A stretch of 64,000 bases of DNA, taken from NCBI GenBank assembly GCA_013397075.1, contig VWZS01000833.1:495399-559398 (forward strand). Direction: 5' to 3'. The DNA is from Rhabdornis inornatus (taxonomy: Eukaryota; Chordata; Aves; Passeriformes; Rhabdornithidae). Position 1 is the first letter of the stretch, and each line of letters starts with the position of its first letter. Positions 59,601 to 64,000 of the stretch are shown here, one piece after another. The translations under genes and the position numbers were made by a program. The notes beneath the pieces were generated by a model, which saw only the letters and a list, made by a program, of their open reading frames with translations, ran no database searches and was not told the DNA's origin.

Positions 59601-62518
59601 CATCTCTGCTGGCAGCAGTGGGTGCTAATAAGCAGCAGCAGCTCACAGCAAGAAGTCACAAGCAGCAATTTACACTATCCACCACAAAATCTGGGTTCTG
59701 TTATCACAGCTCAGCCCAGACAGCTGGGGCCTGTCATCCATTACAAGCTTTGCCCAGCTGGTTGTGATGGTCAGAGCAAGGTTAGGACAGAACTGATTCA
59801 CTACAAACATTCACCATGGTTTAGGATTTTTTGCTTATTCCGAAGTTGTATCTTTTCAATAACTACATAAACAAATAACTATTCCTGTCCAAAGAGCTCA
59901 GCTGAAAACTATGACAGGCACTGGTATAAGAAAACCACCAAGTTCCTTATAGATTTACATCAGCCTGAGGAGTTCAACTTGGTAATGGGTTCCTACTACC
60001 ATAAAAATGCCCTCAGAAAAATATAAAGAGGGAAAATTAAAAAAGGTAATTTTATAAGTTAATGTGTCAAGTAAAAAGCCAAAACCAGACTAAATTCAGA
60101 AAATTCTATGACTGAAGAAGGGAAAAGAAGTTGTGAAGTATTAAAATAAACCAAATCCATCAACGAAGAAAACCAGGTTCTAAACATGCACATTAAAGGA
60201 ACTACATTTCTCTGGATAACATCTTTTATGCATTCATCCACAGAAGTTCAAACAATAACTACACCAGAGGGGTTTCTCTACCCTTTCTTTGAATAAGGAC
60301 ACTACCCTAAACCATACTCACCTGTACACTGTGTTCTTTAGCTCATTAATGACCTGTGTAAGCTGGGAGTGAGTCCTGGAGGCATAAATTATTTTTGGAA
60401 TGTCAGTGTAATAAGCTGCCAAATAGAAGAGAAAAAAAGCAGAAAGACATTATAAGCATACAAAGGAGAACTAGGGATATTCTTAGCCTCCTTCCCCAGC
60501 TGGTACTATGGTAACAGTTTGCCTTGCAGAGACAGCAGGAAATGCTGTCATCTAACTATTCACATACCTAAAATGAGCTAAACGAGTTTCTAAGAAACTA
60601 AAGAACTAAATGAGCTCCAAGAAAAATTCAAACTACATAGAACACCTTGAAAATTTATAAAATGGTGAAACTGTGCTTCAGTTGCTCAGCAATAGCTCTG
60701 TAATTTTTACAATTGATATTTATTATAAAAGATAGATAAAAGCACATGTTGACTAACATCCCTGAGTGCAGGGGTGGTGGTACTCACTTGGGACATCTCC
60801 ATCTGTGGCAGCAGTGCCCCAGGAGGACACAGGTCTGTCAGGAAAGAGCTCCACCCCATTCATGCGCTGCGCAATTTTCCGGGCTGAGATGGTGTCCTTG
60901 AAGTGCTCCCGCCAGGCCAGGGTGGAACACAGCAGGCAGAGGGTCTTCCCTGTGCCTGTGGGGCTCTCCAAAATGCCATTTACCTTCTTTGTTGGAGAGA
61001 AATAAAAGGGATTTATGGATTCAGTAGACAGGTCTTAGTGCAGTATTGAATGTCCTATGACAAGAAGCAAACACCTGCTGGCAGCCCCACCAAGGAACAC
61101 CCACCCACACACGAGGTCTAATCAACCTTTAGGACTCTCCAATTAATTTAATGAGGCTCAATCAAAAGCTCAGAGCCTGCCATCACATTTATTTAGAACA
61201 GGAATTCAATTCTCCATTCTTAGAGCAATTGGAGTGTGTCCCACTGCAGCATAAAATACACAGAAATATGAGAAGTTACTGAAAAACCAGCCCAGAAAGC
61301 GGCTCCCAGATAACAGAGTGCTGGTTTCCTTTAGGATTAAGGTTTTATCCCATGTCACTGTAGGCAGAGAACTTTGTCAGCACTTGGAACACCTATGGGA
61401 TGTTACAATTTTTAAGTGTGTGGCAATACTAAAAATTGGAAAAAAGCAGCAACTGAGCTCAAGTGTATGAAAGGAATTTATATCATGAGTTCACAACACT
61501 TTGAGTTCAATGAGAGGAGGCACCAAGCAGATATTGTGATACAGAGCAATGTAGAGCCAGGTGGAAAGCCAAAGTTTCCACAATAAGCTTGTTTGGTCCC
61601 TCAGGAGAATAGGGAGCATGAAAATGTGTCCAGAAAAAAAAGATAACTACTGTGAAAAAAAAAAATATTTTGACATTCATTCAGAAAAATTATCCTCTGA
61701 CACAGCAAATGGAATATTATACAATTAGTCCAAATATTAACAAGACAAGACCAAATTCCTCCTATGAGGAAAGGCTGAAACAATTTGGATTGTTCAGCCT
61801 AGAGAACAGAAGACTCCAAGGTGACCTAACTGGGGACTTTTCACGAGGACCTGTAGTAACAGAACAAGGAAGAATCAACTCCTATTGCCAGAGAGTAGCT
61901 TTATATTGGAGATTAGAAAGAAATTCTTCCCCTGTGAGGGTGGTGAGGCCCTGGCACAGAGTGCCCAGAGAATCTGTGGCTGCTCCATCCTTCGAAGCGC
62001 TCAAGGCCAGGTTGGACAGGGTATGGAGCAACCTGGGATAGTGGAAGGTGTCCCTGCCCACGGGAGGGGGTGGAACAAGATGAGCTTTAATGTCCCTACC
62101 AACCCAAACCACTCATGATTCTGTCATCAGACCCAGCCAGCCAAGGACAAACTGCATGAATACCAGCACTACTTTCTCAGCCTTTCTTCCTTTTCCCAAT
62201 TTAAACAGAAACATCCCATCCATATTTCTACTGATTGTCACCTGTCAGCTACAATTTTAATTACCACAGAGTAAAATAAAAATACAAGTAAAAGGTCAGA
62301 GAAGATTTGGAAAGGCAGCATACAAAGCACATAAGGAAAATTGAATTGTGACAACCTCTTCTTAGAGAAATCATTTCGTACAGTTAGAAATTACACACAG
62401 TTGGATACTCACACACCTTTTGCAGGCATTCCAGCACCTTGGCCATGTAGGCTTCCTGGCATGGGTAGGGCTGGAAGGGGAAATCCACTGTGATCCCATT
62501 CAGAGTGATCTTGGGCAT
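17530..62518 (-). CDS. RTEL1: Regulator of telomere elongation helicase 1, full-length RING isoform, 34 coding exons
   Basis: Superfamily 2 DNA helicase of the XPD/FANCJ Fe-S group. Known members unwind telomeric T-loops, D-loops and G-quadruplexes in the nucleus and act with PCNA at forks. I joined 34 exons by eye using GT/AG sites, reading phase and the order of the vertebrate family. The joined frame is 3,795 nt, 1,264 residues plus TGA, close to the roughly 1,300 residues of the long human form. Seen in order: Walker A around K48; Fe-S cysteines C145, C163, C172, C207; DEAH at 250-253; SGTL near 480-483; SEGLDF at 629-634; motif VI at 693-702; KRKRK at 802-806; harmonin-N-like domains at about 905-975 and 1030-1105; PIP-like box at 1157-1164; C4C4 RING at 1210-1248. 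There is no frameshift or premature stop. The start ATG at 62,518 opens the conserved N-terminus. Nearest neighbour downstream on the same strand is TNFRSF6B. Confidence 0.97.
17695..17966 (+). mobile_element. CR1 LINE 3' fragment
   Basis: Sense copy: GACAGGACAAGGGGCAATGG, GTGTTCAAGGCCAGATTGG, CCTTCCAACCCAAACC. In the last RTEL1 intron, about 90 bp upstream (gene sense) of coding exon 34, antisense to the gene. Confidence 0.88.
18600..18616. repeat. A17 homopolymer
   Basis: Run of A at 18,600-18,616, just before a CR1 copy. Not flanked by a recognisable SINE body. Confidence 0.9.
18716..18970 (-). mobile_element. CR1 LINE 3' fragment
   Basis: Antisense on plus: GGTTTGGGTTGGAAGGGACA, CCAACCTGGCCTTGGACACT, CACCCTCACAGGGAAGAATT. 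Well preserved. In the last RTEL1 intron. Confidence 0.9.
19915..20150 (+). mobile_element. CR1 LINE 3' fragment
   Basis: Sense: GGTAGCAGAGCACTGGAACA, GATGATCTTTAAGGTCTCTT, ending AATGATTCCATGACTCT. In the last RTEL1 intron. Confidence 0.88.
20370..20745 (-). mobile_element. CR1 LINE fragment
   Basis: Antisense and diverged: CCTCTTCCAGTGTTTGACCA, TCTGAAGCAGACAAGC, CCAGCCCTTCCCCTCCTCTG. In the last RTEL1 intron. Confidence 0.78.
21560..21995 (+). mobile_element. CR1 LINE 3' fragment, about 435 bp
   Basis: Sense, well preserved: GTGTTCAGCCTGGAAAAGAC, GAAGAAATTCTTCCCTGTGA, TCCCTTCCAACCCAAACC. In the last RTEL1 intron. Confidence 0.92.
22455..22635 (-). mobile_element. CR1 LINE 3' fragment
   Basis: Antisense: ACAGAATCATTCAGCTGGGA, ACAGAGTCCAATGGTTGACC, CCACTTCCCTGGGCAGCC. 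Different subfamily from its neighbours. In the last RTEL1 intron. Confidence 0.85.
22724..22749. repeat. A-rich / (AAC)n simple repeat
   Basis: A run followed by about five CAA units. It codes for a poly-valine run in the read-through frame from exon 33, which is not expected to be translated normally. Confidence 0.85.
23052..23155 (-). CDS. RTEL1: RTEL1 coding exon 33 (C4C4 RING, first six cysteines)
   Basis: 104 nt, residues 1206-1240. Pairs C1210/C1213, C1223/C1226 and C1231/C1234 (CSNC, CPLC, CKTC; C1230 is extra). Human long-isoform RTEL1 has the same EDDVPF-like RING. The donor GTTCTC is weak, and read-through would add about 110 unrelated residues. Confidence 0.92.
23663..23848 (-). 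CDS. RTEL1: RTEL1 coding exon 32 (PIP-like box)
   Basis: 186 nt, residues 1144-1205. QSKISSFC at 1157-1164 matches the PCNA-interacting box of human RTEL1, but its last position is Cys. Two donors lie 4 nt apart. The one after 23,663 keeps frame into the RING exon. Confidence 0.92.
24295..24665 (+). mobile_element. CR1 LINE 3' fragment
   Basis: Sense: GTGATAGGACAAGGGCAAAT, GGTGAGATCCTGGCACAGG, ending CTGTGATTCTATGACTCTA, a good CR1 tail. It lies 70 bp from RTEL1 exon 31. Confidence 0.92.
24735..24905 (-). CDS. RTEL1: RTEL1 coding exon 31 (harmonin-N-like domain 2, end)
   Basis: 171 nt encoding FYMFVRPHHKEQFRELCKDL, a near copy of the exon 29 motif, consistent with domain duplication. A Q/E-rich linker follows. 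Donor GTAGGG. Confidence 0.94.
25829..25850. repeat. (AAAAC)n-like simple repeat
   Basis: AATAAAACAAAACAAAACAA in the intron between exons 30 and 31. No element body is attached. Confidence 0.8.
26353..26595 (-). CDS. RTEL1: RTEL1 coding exon 30 (harmonin-N-like domain 2, first part)
   Basis: 243 nt, the longest exon, residues 1006-1087. A charged linker, then AYLSDVQRALDKSSYSQFY and ALLAYKKTDNYDAM of the second domain. The linker is much shorter than the proline-rich human one. Confidence 0.94.
27163..27206. repeat. Two-copy 19-bp direct repeat, period 25
   Basis: TGTGAAATGCCAAGTGAAC at 27,163 and exactly again at 27,188, in the intron between exons 29 and 30. Confidence 0.9.
28625..28790 (+). 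mobile_element. CR1 LINE 3' fragment
   Basis: Sense: CCCAGAGAAGCTGTGGCTG, CATGGCAGGGCTTGGAACTG, CCCTTTCAACCCAAACC. In the intron between exons 29 and 30. Confidence 0.88.
29215..29352 (-). CDS. RTEL1: RTEL1 coding exon 29 (harmonin-N-like domain 1, end)
   Basis: 138 nt encoding FYQFVRPQHKKQF, which closes helical domain 1, then GCGYKPEHSLPREE. Donor GTGAGG after one base of a glycine codon. Confidence 0.95.
30584..30791 (-). CDS. RTEL1: RTEL1 coding exon 28 (harmonin-N-like domain 1, first part)
   Basis: 208 nt, residues 891-960. Helical segment ATFYIATVKDTLSQQNYELF and YKKTDDFHVMLSQM. The acceptor is a tandem GCAGCAG (NAGNAG): the exon can start at 30,791 or 30,788, changing one glutamine. 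Confidence 0.95.
30890..30985 (-). mobile_element. CR1 LINE 3' fragment
   Basis: Antisense: AATCATAGAATCACTGAGGT then TCATCCAGTCCAATCGCTCA. About 100 bp upstream of RTEL1 exon 28 in gene sense. Confidence 0.85.
31877..31972 (-). CDS. RTEL1: RTEL1 coding exon 27 (second basic patch)
   Basis: 96 nt, 32 whole codons, residues 859-890. LSTLSLQYEKR, then GGRKKIKLVS matches the conserved basic segment before the first harmonin-N-like domain. Confidence 0.94.
34018..34172 (-). CDS. RTEL1: RTEL1 coding exon 26
   Basis: 155 nt, residues 807-858. SLCVEYEQE is family-conserved. An acidic stretch (SSEDAEEETD) follows. Phase 1 in, 0 out. Confidence 0.94.
35730..35883 (-). CDS. RTEL1: RTEL1 coding exon 25 (basic nuclear-localisation-like patch)
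   Basis: 154 nt, residues 756-806. A proline/serine-rich disordered linker, then NLDDHVPSLKRKRK. KRKRK at 802-806 looks like a monopartite nuclear localisation signal (inference). Confidence 0.94.
36900..36980 (+). mobile_element. CR1-like 3' remnant
   Basis: GAGCTGGACTCAGTTATCCC, then TGTCCCTTCCAACTTGAGAT and CTGTGATTCTCCC. Diverged. About 85 bp from RTEL1 exon 24. Confidence 0.65.
37064..37187 (-). CDS. RTEL1: RTEL1 coding exon 24
   Basis: 124 nt encoding LPSWVRPYVNVYDNFGHAV and an FFRVAQ helix that closes the helicase core. Phase 2 in, 0 out. Confidence 0.96.
37855..37997 (+). mobile_element. CR1 LINE 3' fragment next to exon 23
   Basis: Sense: GAGGTGCTCAAGGCCAGGTC, TGCCCATGGCAGAGGGTTGG, CTTCTAACCCAAAATATTC. 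It ends about 20 bp from the RTEL1 exon 23 donor. Confidence 0.88.
38017..38132 (-). CDS. RTEL1: RTEL1 coding exon 23 (motif VI)
   Basis: 116 nt, residues 676-714. Motif VI QAIGRVIRHR at 693-702 holds the arginine-finger residues. Unusually GC-rich for this gene. A CR1 element starts about 20 nt into the downstream intron. Confidence 0.97.
38878..39021 (-). CDS. RTEL1: RTEL1 coding exon 22 (motif V)
   Basis: 144 nt, 48 whole codons, residues 628-675. SEGLDF at 629-634 is helicase motif V. GVIITGLPFPPRMEPRV and LKMQFLDEM follow. Confidence 0.97.
40211..40288 (-). CDS. RTEL1: RTEL1 coding exon 21
   Basis: 78 nt, 26 whole codons, including GAAFLAVCRGK just before motif V. Phase 0/0, donor GTAATG. 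Confidence 0.96.
40992..41069 (-). CDS. RTEL1: RTEL1 coding exon 20
   Basis: 78 nt, 26 whole codons: EHDFAKRIEEVKPMFVEPRN and following. The donor GTTGAT is non-consensus at positions +3 to +5, but its position is fixed by frame and family alignment. Confidence 0.94.
41705..41805 (-). mobile_element. CR1 LINE 3' fragment
   Basis: Antisense: TAGAATCTCAGAATGTTTTG then CATCTCATTCCAACCACCTG. About 85 bp inside the intron after exon 19. Confidence 0.82.
41890..41975 (-). CDS. RTEL1: RTEL1 coding exon 19
   Basis: 86 nt encoding NLVRVVPHGLLVFFPSYPVM and following, a near-invariant helicase domain 2 segment. Donor GTATGT, phase 0. Confidence 0.96.
42748..42788 (-). CDS. RTEL1: RTEL1 coding exon 18 (41-nt microexon)
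   Basis: 41 nt encoding FSEDYLSSLGKTI. The acceptor is ttgaag. A second AG six bases later (tttcag) would break the conserved frame, so the upstream AG was chosen. Donor GTAAGT. Confidence 0.92.
44186..44299 (-). CDS. RTEL1: RTEL1 coding exon 17
   Basis: 114 nt encoding PFPVCLENPHVIDKHQLWVG and following. The preceding 307-nt intron is more than half filled by a CR1 fragment. Confidence 0.96.
44350..44515 (-). mobile_element. CR1 LINE 3' fragment filling a short RTEL1 intron
   Basis: Antisense: CAGAATCATTGGAAGGAACC, CCACTATCCCAGGGTGCTCC, CAGCCACAGCTTCTCTGGGC. Occupies more than half of the 307-nt intron between exons 16 and 17, about 50 bp from the exon 17 acceptor. Confidence 0.88.
44607..44739 (-). 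CDS. RTEL1: RTEL1 coding exon 16 (start of helicase domain 2)
   Basis: 133 nt, residues 451-495. Highly conserved LSYWCFSPGYSMHEL, then LTSGTLSPLSSF with motif III-like SGT at 480-482. Phase 1 in, 2 out. Confidence 0.96.
47865..48614 (+). mobile_element. LTR of an endogenous retrovirus, probable solo LTR of a passerine family
   Basis: About 750 bp, apparent ends TGTCTTAGG and CAAGACA. It has a TATAAT box at about 48,180-48,185 (GGATATAATCTG), an AGTAAA polyadenylation-like signal at 48,464-48,469, and the downstream string CTGTTACTCCTATTCCC typical of an abundant songbird LTR family as I remember it. No internal gag, pol or env sequence is seen beside it. It is antisense to RTEL1 in the intron between exons 15 and 16. 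I could not find a convincing target-site duplication, so the ends are approximate. Confidence 0.8.
47918..48092. repeat. Diverged 90-bp tandem duplication inside the LTR
   Basis: Two units starting TGTTGAAACCAGGTGGAGCA (47,918) and TGTTAAAACCAGGTGGGACA (48,008), each ending near AATGGGCCA. They are clearly related but well diverged. Confidence 0.8.
48734..48815 (-). CDS. RTEL1: RTEL1 coding exon 15 (contains an A9 run)
   Basis: 82 nt encoding VHIHVDNGNQKKKQRTDLW. Three consecutive AAA lysine codons make a nine-A run that keeps frame as sequenced. This linker is variable in the family. Donor GTACAG. Confidence 0.92.
49660..49737 (-). CDS. RTEL1: RTEL1 coding exon 14
   Basis: 78 nt, 26 whole codons (TVFSIDPPEGV and following). 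The acceptor is separated by only about 17 nt from the 3' tail of a CR1 element in the same orientation as the gene. The family alignment is good at VFSIDP; the middle is lineage-variable. Confidence 0.93.
49755..50330 (-). mobile_element. CR1 LINE 3' portion, about 575 bp, abutting exon 14
   Basis: Antisense on plus, therefore sense with RTEL1: ACAGAATCACAGAATTG, CCACCTCCCTGGGCAGCCC, AGGCTGAGCCCCTCCAGC, CATTGCCCAGCACAGAGGG. The longest CR1 here. Its tail is about 17 nt from the exon 14 acceptor. The 216- and 93-codon frames inside it are CR1-derived noise. Confidence 0.93.
52350..52405 (-). CDS. RTEL1: RTEL1 coding exon 13
   Basis: 56 nt encoding GIFINTSGLHKVSDIIQ. Phase 1 in, 0 out. It is followed by a 2.6-kb intron whose far end is a CR1 element. 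Confidence 0.93.
53471..53568 (-). CDS. RTEL1: RTEL1 coding exon 12
   Basis: 98 nt encoding YIFDLFAEAQITWQTK and a leucine-rich helix. Acceptor aaattgcag, donor GTAAGT, phase 2 in, 1 out. Confidence 0.94.
54235..54313 (-). CDS. RTEL1: RTEL1 coding exon 11
   Basis: 79 nt, ending in GVTKEG plus a split codon. Encodes LLQLESAIDAVELP, matching the human arch region. Phase 1 in, 2 out. Confidence 0.93.
54950..54988 (-). CDS. RTEL1: RTEL1 coding exon 10 (39-nt microexon)
   Basis: Only 39 nt, encoding GLNMELEDIAKIK with split codons at both ends (phase 1/1). The acceptor has a long T-rich tract. Skipping it would remove 13 residues without a frameshift. Confidence 0.93.
55321..55474 (-). CDS. RTEL1: RTEL1 coding exon 9
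   Basis: 154 nt, residues 256-307 (last codon split). Contains SSSFDLTPYDLASAVDA of the arch region. An NMEL motif occurs here and again just inside the next exon. Donor GTGTGT. Confidence 0.94.
56937..57002 (-). CDS. RTEL1: RTEL1 coding exon 8 (DEAH box)
   Basis: 66 nt, 22 whole codons, residues 234-255. The Walker B / motif II DEAH box is at residues 250-253 (VVILDEAHNV). Acceptor ctttag, donor GTGAGT; both phases 0. Confidence 0.96.
58115..58199 (-). CDS. RTEL1: RTEL1 coding exon 7 (fourth Fe-S cysteine)
   Basis: 85 nt, residues 205-233. C207 in ACPYYLSR is the fourth cluster ligand. IVFMPYNYLLD follows, a hallmark of the XPD family. The donor is GTAACG, slightly weak. Confidence 0.95.
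58369..58444 (-). CDS. RTEL1: RTEL1 coding exon 6
   Basis: 76 nt, residues 180-205. Encodes the acidic helical stretch around MDIEDLVKNGNKHR inside the Fe-S domain. Phase 1 in, 2 out. Confidence 0.94.
58684..58744 (-). CDS. RTEL1: RTEL1 coding exon 5 (Fe-S cysteines 2 and 3)
   Basis: 61 nt, residues 160-180. C163 and C172 are in the pattern MCRMKVMARACHFYNN, matching the second and third cluster ligands of the family. Donor GTGAGT, phase 1. Confidence 0.94.
59336..59417 (-). CDS. RTEL1: RTEL1 coding exon 4 (first Fe-S cysteine)
   Basis: 82 nt, residues 132-159. It contains LGSREQLCINPEVK, with C145 as the first iron-sulfur cluster ligand. Phase 2 in, 0 out. Confidence 0.95.
60322..60415 (-). 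CDS. RTEL1: RTEL1 coding exon 3 (motif Ia)
   Basis: 94 nt, residues 101-132. Contains IYASRTHSQLTQVINEL, the motif Ia region typical of XPD-like helicases. Phase 1 in, phase 2 out; donor GTGAGT. Confidence 0.95.
60788..60986 (-). CDS. RTEL1: RTEL1 coding exon 2 (Walker A)
   Basis: 199 nt, residues 35-101 (last codon split). It carries helicase motif I, ESPTGTGKT, with the ATP-binding lysine at K48, the same number as in human RTEL1. The donor is GTGAGT. Confidence 0.96.
61755..62125 (+). mobile_element. CR1 LINE 3' fragment
   Basis: Sense: CCTATGAGGAAAGGCTGAAA, TGTTCAGCCTAGAGAACAG, GTGGTGAGGCCCTGGCACAG, CCAACCCAAACCACTC. In the first RTEL1 coding intron. Confidence 0.92.
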
Positions 62519-62537
62519 GGTTCCCTCCTTGAGGTGC
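62417..62537 (-). CDS. RTEL1: RTEL1 coding exon 1 (start codon)
   Basis: ATG at 62,518 follows 19 nt of 5' untranslated sequence and a good acceptor (cttgcag) ending at 62,538. At least one noncoding exon must therefore lie further upstream, in or near the CpG island. It encodes residues 1-34, starting MPKITLNGITVDFPFQ, a family signature. The donor GTGTGT begins at 62,416, phase 0. Confidence 0.95.
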
Positions 62538-62577
62538 CTGCAAGGAAGGGCAGACCGTGATGACCCTGCTGTCATGG

Positions 62578-62890
62578 TGATATCACACCATGATAGGGCT
62601 GGAAGAGACCTGGAAGTTCACCTCATTCAGCCCACATAGACCAGGTTGCTCCAAGCCCCATCCAGCCTGGCCTTGGACACTTCCAGGGATGGGGCAACCA
62701 CAGCTGCTCTGGACAACTTGAGCCAGGGCCTCCCCACCCTCACAGGGATGAATTTCTCCCCAGTATCGCATCTAACCCTGCCCTCTTTCAGGCTGAAGCC
62801 ATTTCCCTTTGTCCTGTCACTCCAGGCCCTTGTCAATAGGCTCCCTCCATCTTTCTTGTCGGTCCCTTCAGCAACTGGAAGGAGCAATTA
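62578..62890 (-). mobile_element. CR1 LINE 3' fragment upstream of RTEL1 coding exon 1
   Basis: Antisense on plus: GGGCTGGAAGAGACCTGGAA, CTCCAAGCCCCATCCAGCCT, CTTTGTCCTGTCACTCCAGG. Ends about 40 bp from the exon acceptor. Confidence 0.9.
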
Positions 62891-62942
62891 GGTCACCCCG
62901 CTTCGGGCCGCGCCGGTACCAGAGGCTCTACAGGGGACTCAC

Positions 62943-63440
62943 GGGCACTCGGGGCCGGGTCCCGTTCCCGTACTCCCGGTGTGCACCACCCGCTTCGGCC
63001 TGGAGCGTTCCCGTGTCCCCGTGGTCCCAGATCCCTGTGCTCCAGTGTTCCCGTGTCCCCGCGTCCCCACCGGTTCCAGATCCCTCTGCTCCAGGGTTCC
63101 CGTGTCCCCACCGGTCCCAGATCCCCGTGCTCCAGGGTTCCCGTGTCCCCACCGGTCCCAGATCCCCGCGCTACAGGGTTCCCGTGTCCCCACTGGTCCC
63201 AGATCTCTGTGCTCCAGGGCTCCCGTGTTCCCAGCGGTTCCAGATCCCTGTGCTCCAGGGCTCCCGTGTCCCCACCGGTCCCAGATCCCTGTGCCCCAGG
63301 GTTCCCGTGTTCCCAGCGGTTCCAGATCCCTGTGCTCCAGGGCTCCCGTGTTCCCAGCGGTTCCAGATCCCTGTGCTCCAGGGTTCCCGTGTTCCCAGCG
63401 GTTCCGTACCCCCCGCGGCGCCGTTCGGAATCCCCGCGCC
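62943..63440 (-). other. RTEL1: Candidate RTEL1 noncoding first exon / 5' region
   Basis: Coding exon 1 starts with an acceptor, so an upstream exon is needed. On the minus strand a consensus donor (CCC followed by GTGAGT) sits after 62,943, and a weaker GTACGG donor after 63,410. Using the first would place the minisatellite in the 5' UTR; using the second would place it in intron 1. I cannot decide between them. Confidence 0.35.
63008..63407. repeat. 41-bp GC-rich minisatellite, about 9.7 copies
   Basis: Tandem units of 41 bp, each reading roughly TTCCCGTGTCCCCACCGG then TCCCAGATCCCTGTGCTCCAGGG. One early unit carries an extra partial copy. Two variants are mixed: one with CCCCACCGGTCCC and one with TCCCAGCGGTTCC. 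Because 41 is not a multiple of 3, long open frames appear on several frames of both strands; they are by-products. Confidence 0.95.
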
Positions 63441-63545
63441 GCTGTCACGTGCCCGCACCAACAGGTTCGGGCGTCACTTCCGGCGCGCGTTCTCGCGAGA
63501 GCGGCGGCGTTACCCTGGTAACGGGCCGGGGAGGCGGCGGCCATG
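63430..63545. promoter_or_regulatory. CpG-island core promoter, probably bidirectional (RTEL1 leftward)
   Basis: CpG-rich, TATA-less. Directly visible motifs: CACGTG with flanking GT (USF-type E-box) at 63,446-63,451; ETS site ACTTCCGG at 63,476-63,483 followed on the other strand by TGACG; the palindrome TCTCGCGAGA at 63,491-63,500; an RFX X-box-like palindrome GTTACCCTGGTAAC at 63,509-63,522. These are well-known CpG-island promoter elements. Assignment to RTEL1 is inferred from position and from the missing 5' noncoding exon. Confidence 0.7.
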
Positions 63546-64000
63546 GCCGCCCCGGGACGGGGTGTCGGGGAGCGAGCGGGGCTGCTGGTGTTTCATGAGG
63601 GGCCCTGGGCAGGAGCGGCGCAAGCCCGGTGCGGTTTGAGCGCTGCCGGGTCTGAGGGAAGCGGATTCTGCTCCCCAGACAGGCCCTGGGCGGTTCAACC
63701 GGAGGGTTCCGCAGCCGCCTCCCGCGGAGCTTCGGCCCCGAAGAGGCGGAGTATCGACTGTTCGCTCGCAAAAAGCTGCATTTTCAAAGCTTCCCAGCCC
63801 TGTCGGGGCCCCCCTTTCCAGGGCTGCCCAGGACTGGCGTTTCCCCCCTTTTGTACGGCTCAGGAGCGTGTGATAAGCGATGCCTTTGGCCAGAATTGTG
63901 TGCAGGGCCCTGCTGTGCTTTGTGCTGGGGTGGCCACCCTTGGGCGGTGCTGCACGCAGGAGAGGGCAGAGCACGGCAGGATTCTTTGTGAAGCCCTCAG
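63543..64000 (+). other. Unidentified open frame running off the right edge
   Basis: An ATG in an excellent Kozak context (gcggccATGG) directly downstream of the promoter motifs opens a frame of 152 codons without stop to the end of the window. I do not recognise the product. The region is GC-rich, where open frames occur by chance, and the minus strand also has a long one. It could be a first exon of a divergent gene with an intron starting anywhere inside. It does not resemble stathmin-3, the mammalian neighbour. Confidence 0.2.

Noticed and set aside
62809..63639. Frames of up to 276 codons with repeating VPTGPRS/SRVPVS-like units on both strands
   Set aside because: Produced by the 41-bp minisatellite: several frames are open at once, there is no homology, and the repeat length is not a multiple of three.
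1..64000. CRISPR arrays, tRNA or rRNA genes, bacterial-type operons
   Set aside because: No spaced identical palindromic repeats and no cloverleaf or rRNA signature noticed; sequence is vertebrate nuclear DNA.

Overview
The window is nuclear DNA from a bird, most likely a songbird (passerine). Three things point to this. At least 23 CR1 LINE 3' ends are scattered through it. One complete-looking LTR closely resembles an abundant passerine endogenous-retrovirus LTR. The two intron-rich genes are clear orthologues of vertebrate RTEL1 and TNFRSF6B. There are no operons, tRNA or rRNA genes, or CRISPR arrays.

Right edge (about 62.9-64.0 kb): a CpG-rich, probably bidirectional promoter with four classic CpG-island promoter motifs (E-box, ETS, a TCTCGCGAGA palindrome and an RFX X-box), next to a 41-bp GC-rich minisatellite. 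An unidentified open frame leads rightward from the promoter and leaves the window.

Centre (62.54 to about 16.5 kb, minus strand): the complete coding part of RTEL1, the Fe-S DEAH helicase that unwinds telomeric T-loops, D-loops and G-quadruplexes. I could trace 34 coding exons. Every splice phase agrees, giving a 1,264-residue protein with Walker A K48, Fe-S cysteines 145/163/172/207, a DEAH box, motif VI, two harmonin-N-like domains, a PIP-like box and a C-terminal C4C4 RING. The final exon is small and isolated at 17.53-17.60 kb, after a 5.4-kb intron loaded with CR1 copies.

Left-centre (about 12.0 to 5.6 kb, minus strand): TNFRSF6B (decoy receptor 3), three coding exons, 280 residues, secreted, with a TATA-type CpG promoter and a probable untranslated exon. 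Its stop is at 5,613. It lies head-to-tail downstream of RTEL1, as in mammals, where read-through transcripts of the pair are known.

The left end (1-5.6 kb) shows no gene I can support; ARFRP1, the next gene in mammals, was not found. It contains an (ATCCC)n tract with a 13-N assembly gap. CR1 elements often sit within about 100 bp of RTEL1 exons, and one CR1 tail forms nearly the whole 3' splice-site region of one exon. I did not find an unknown multi-gene system. The most interesting items concern splice-site structure, alternative C-termini and promoter architecture.
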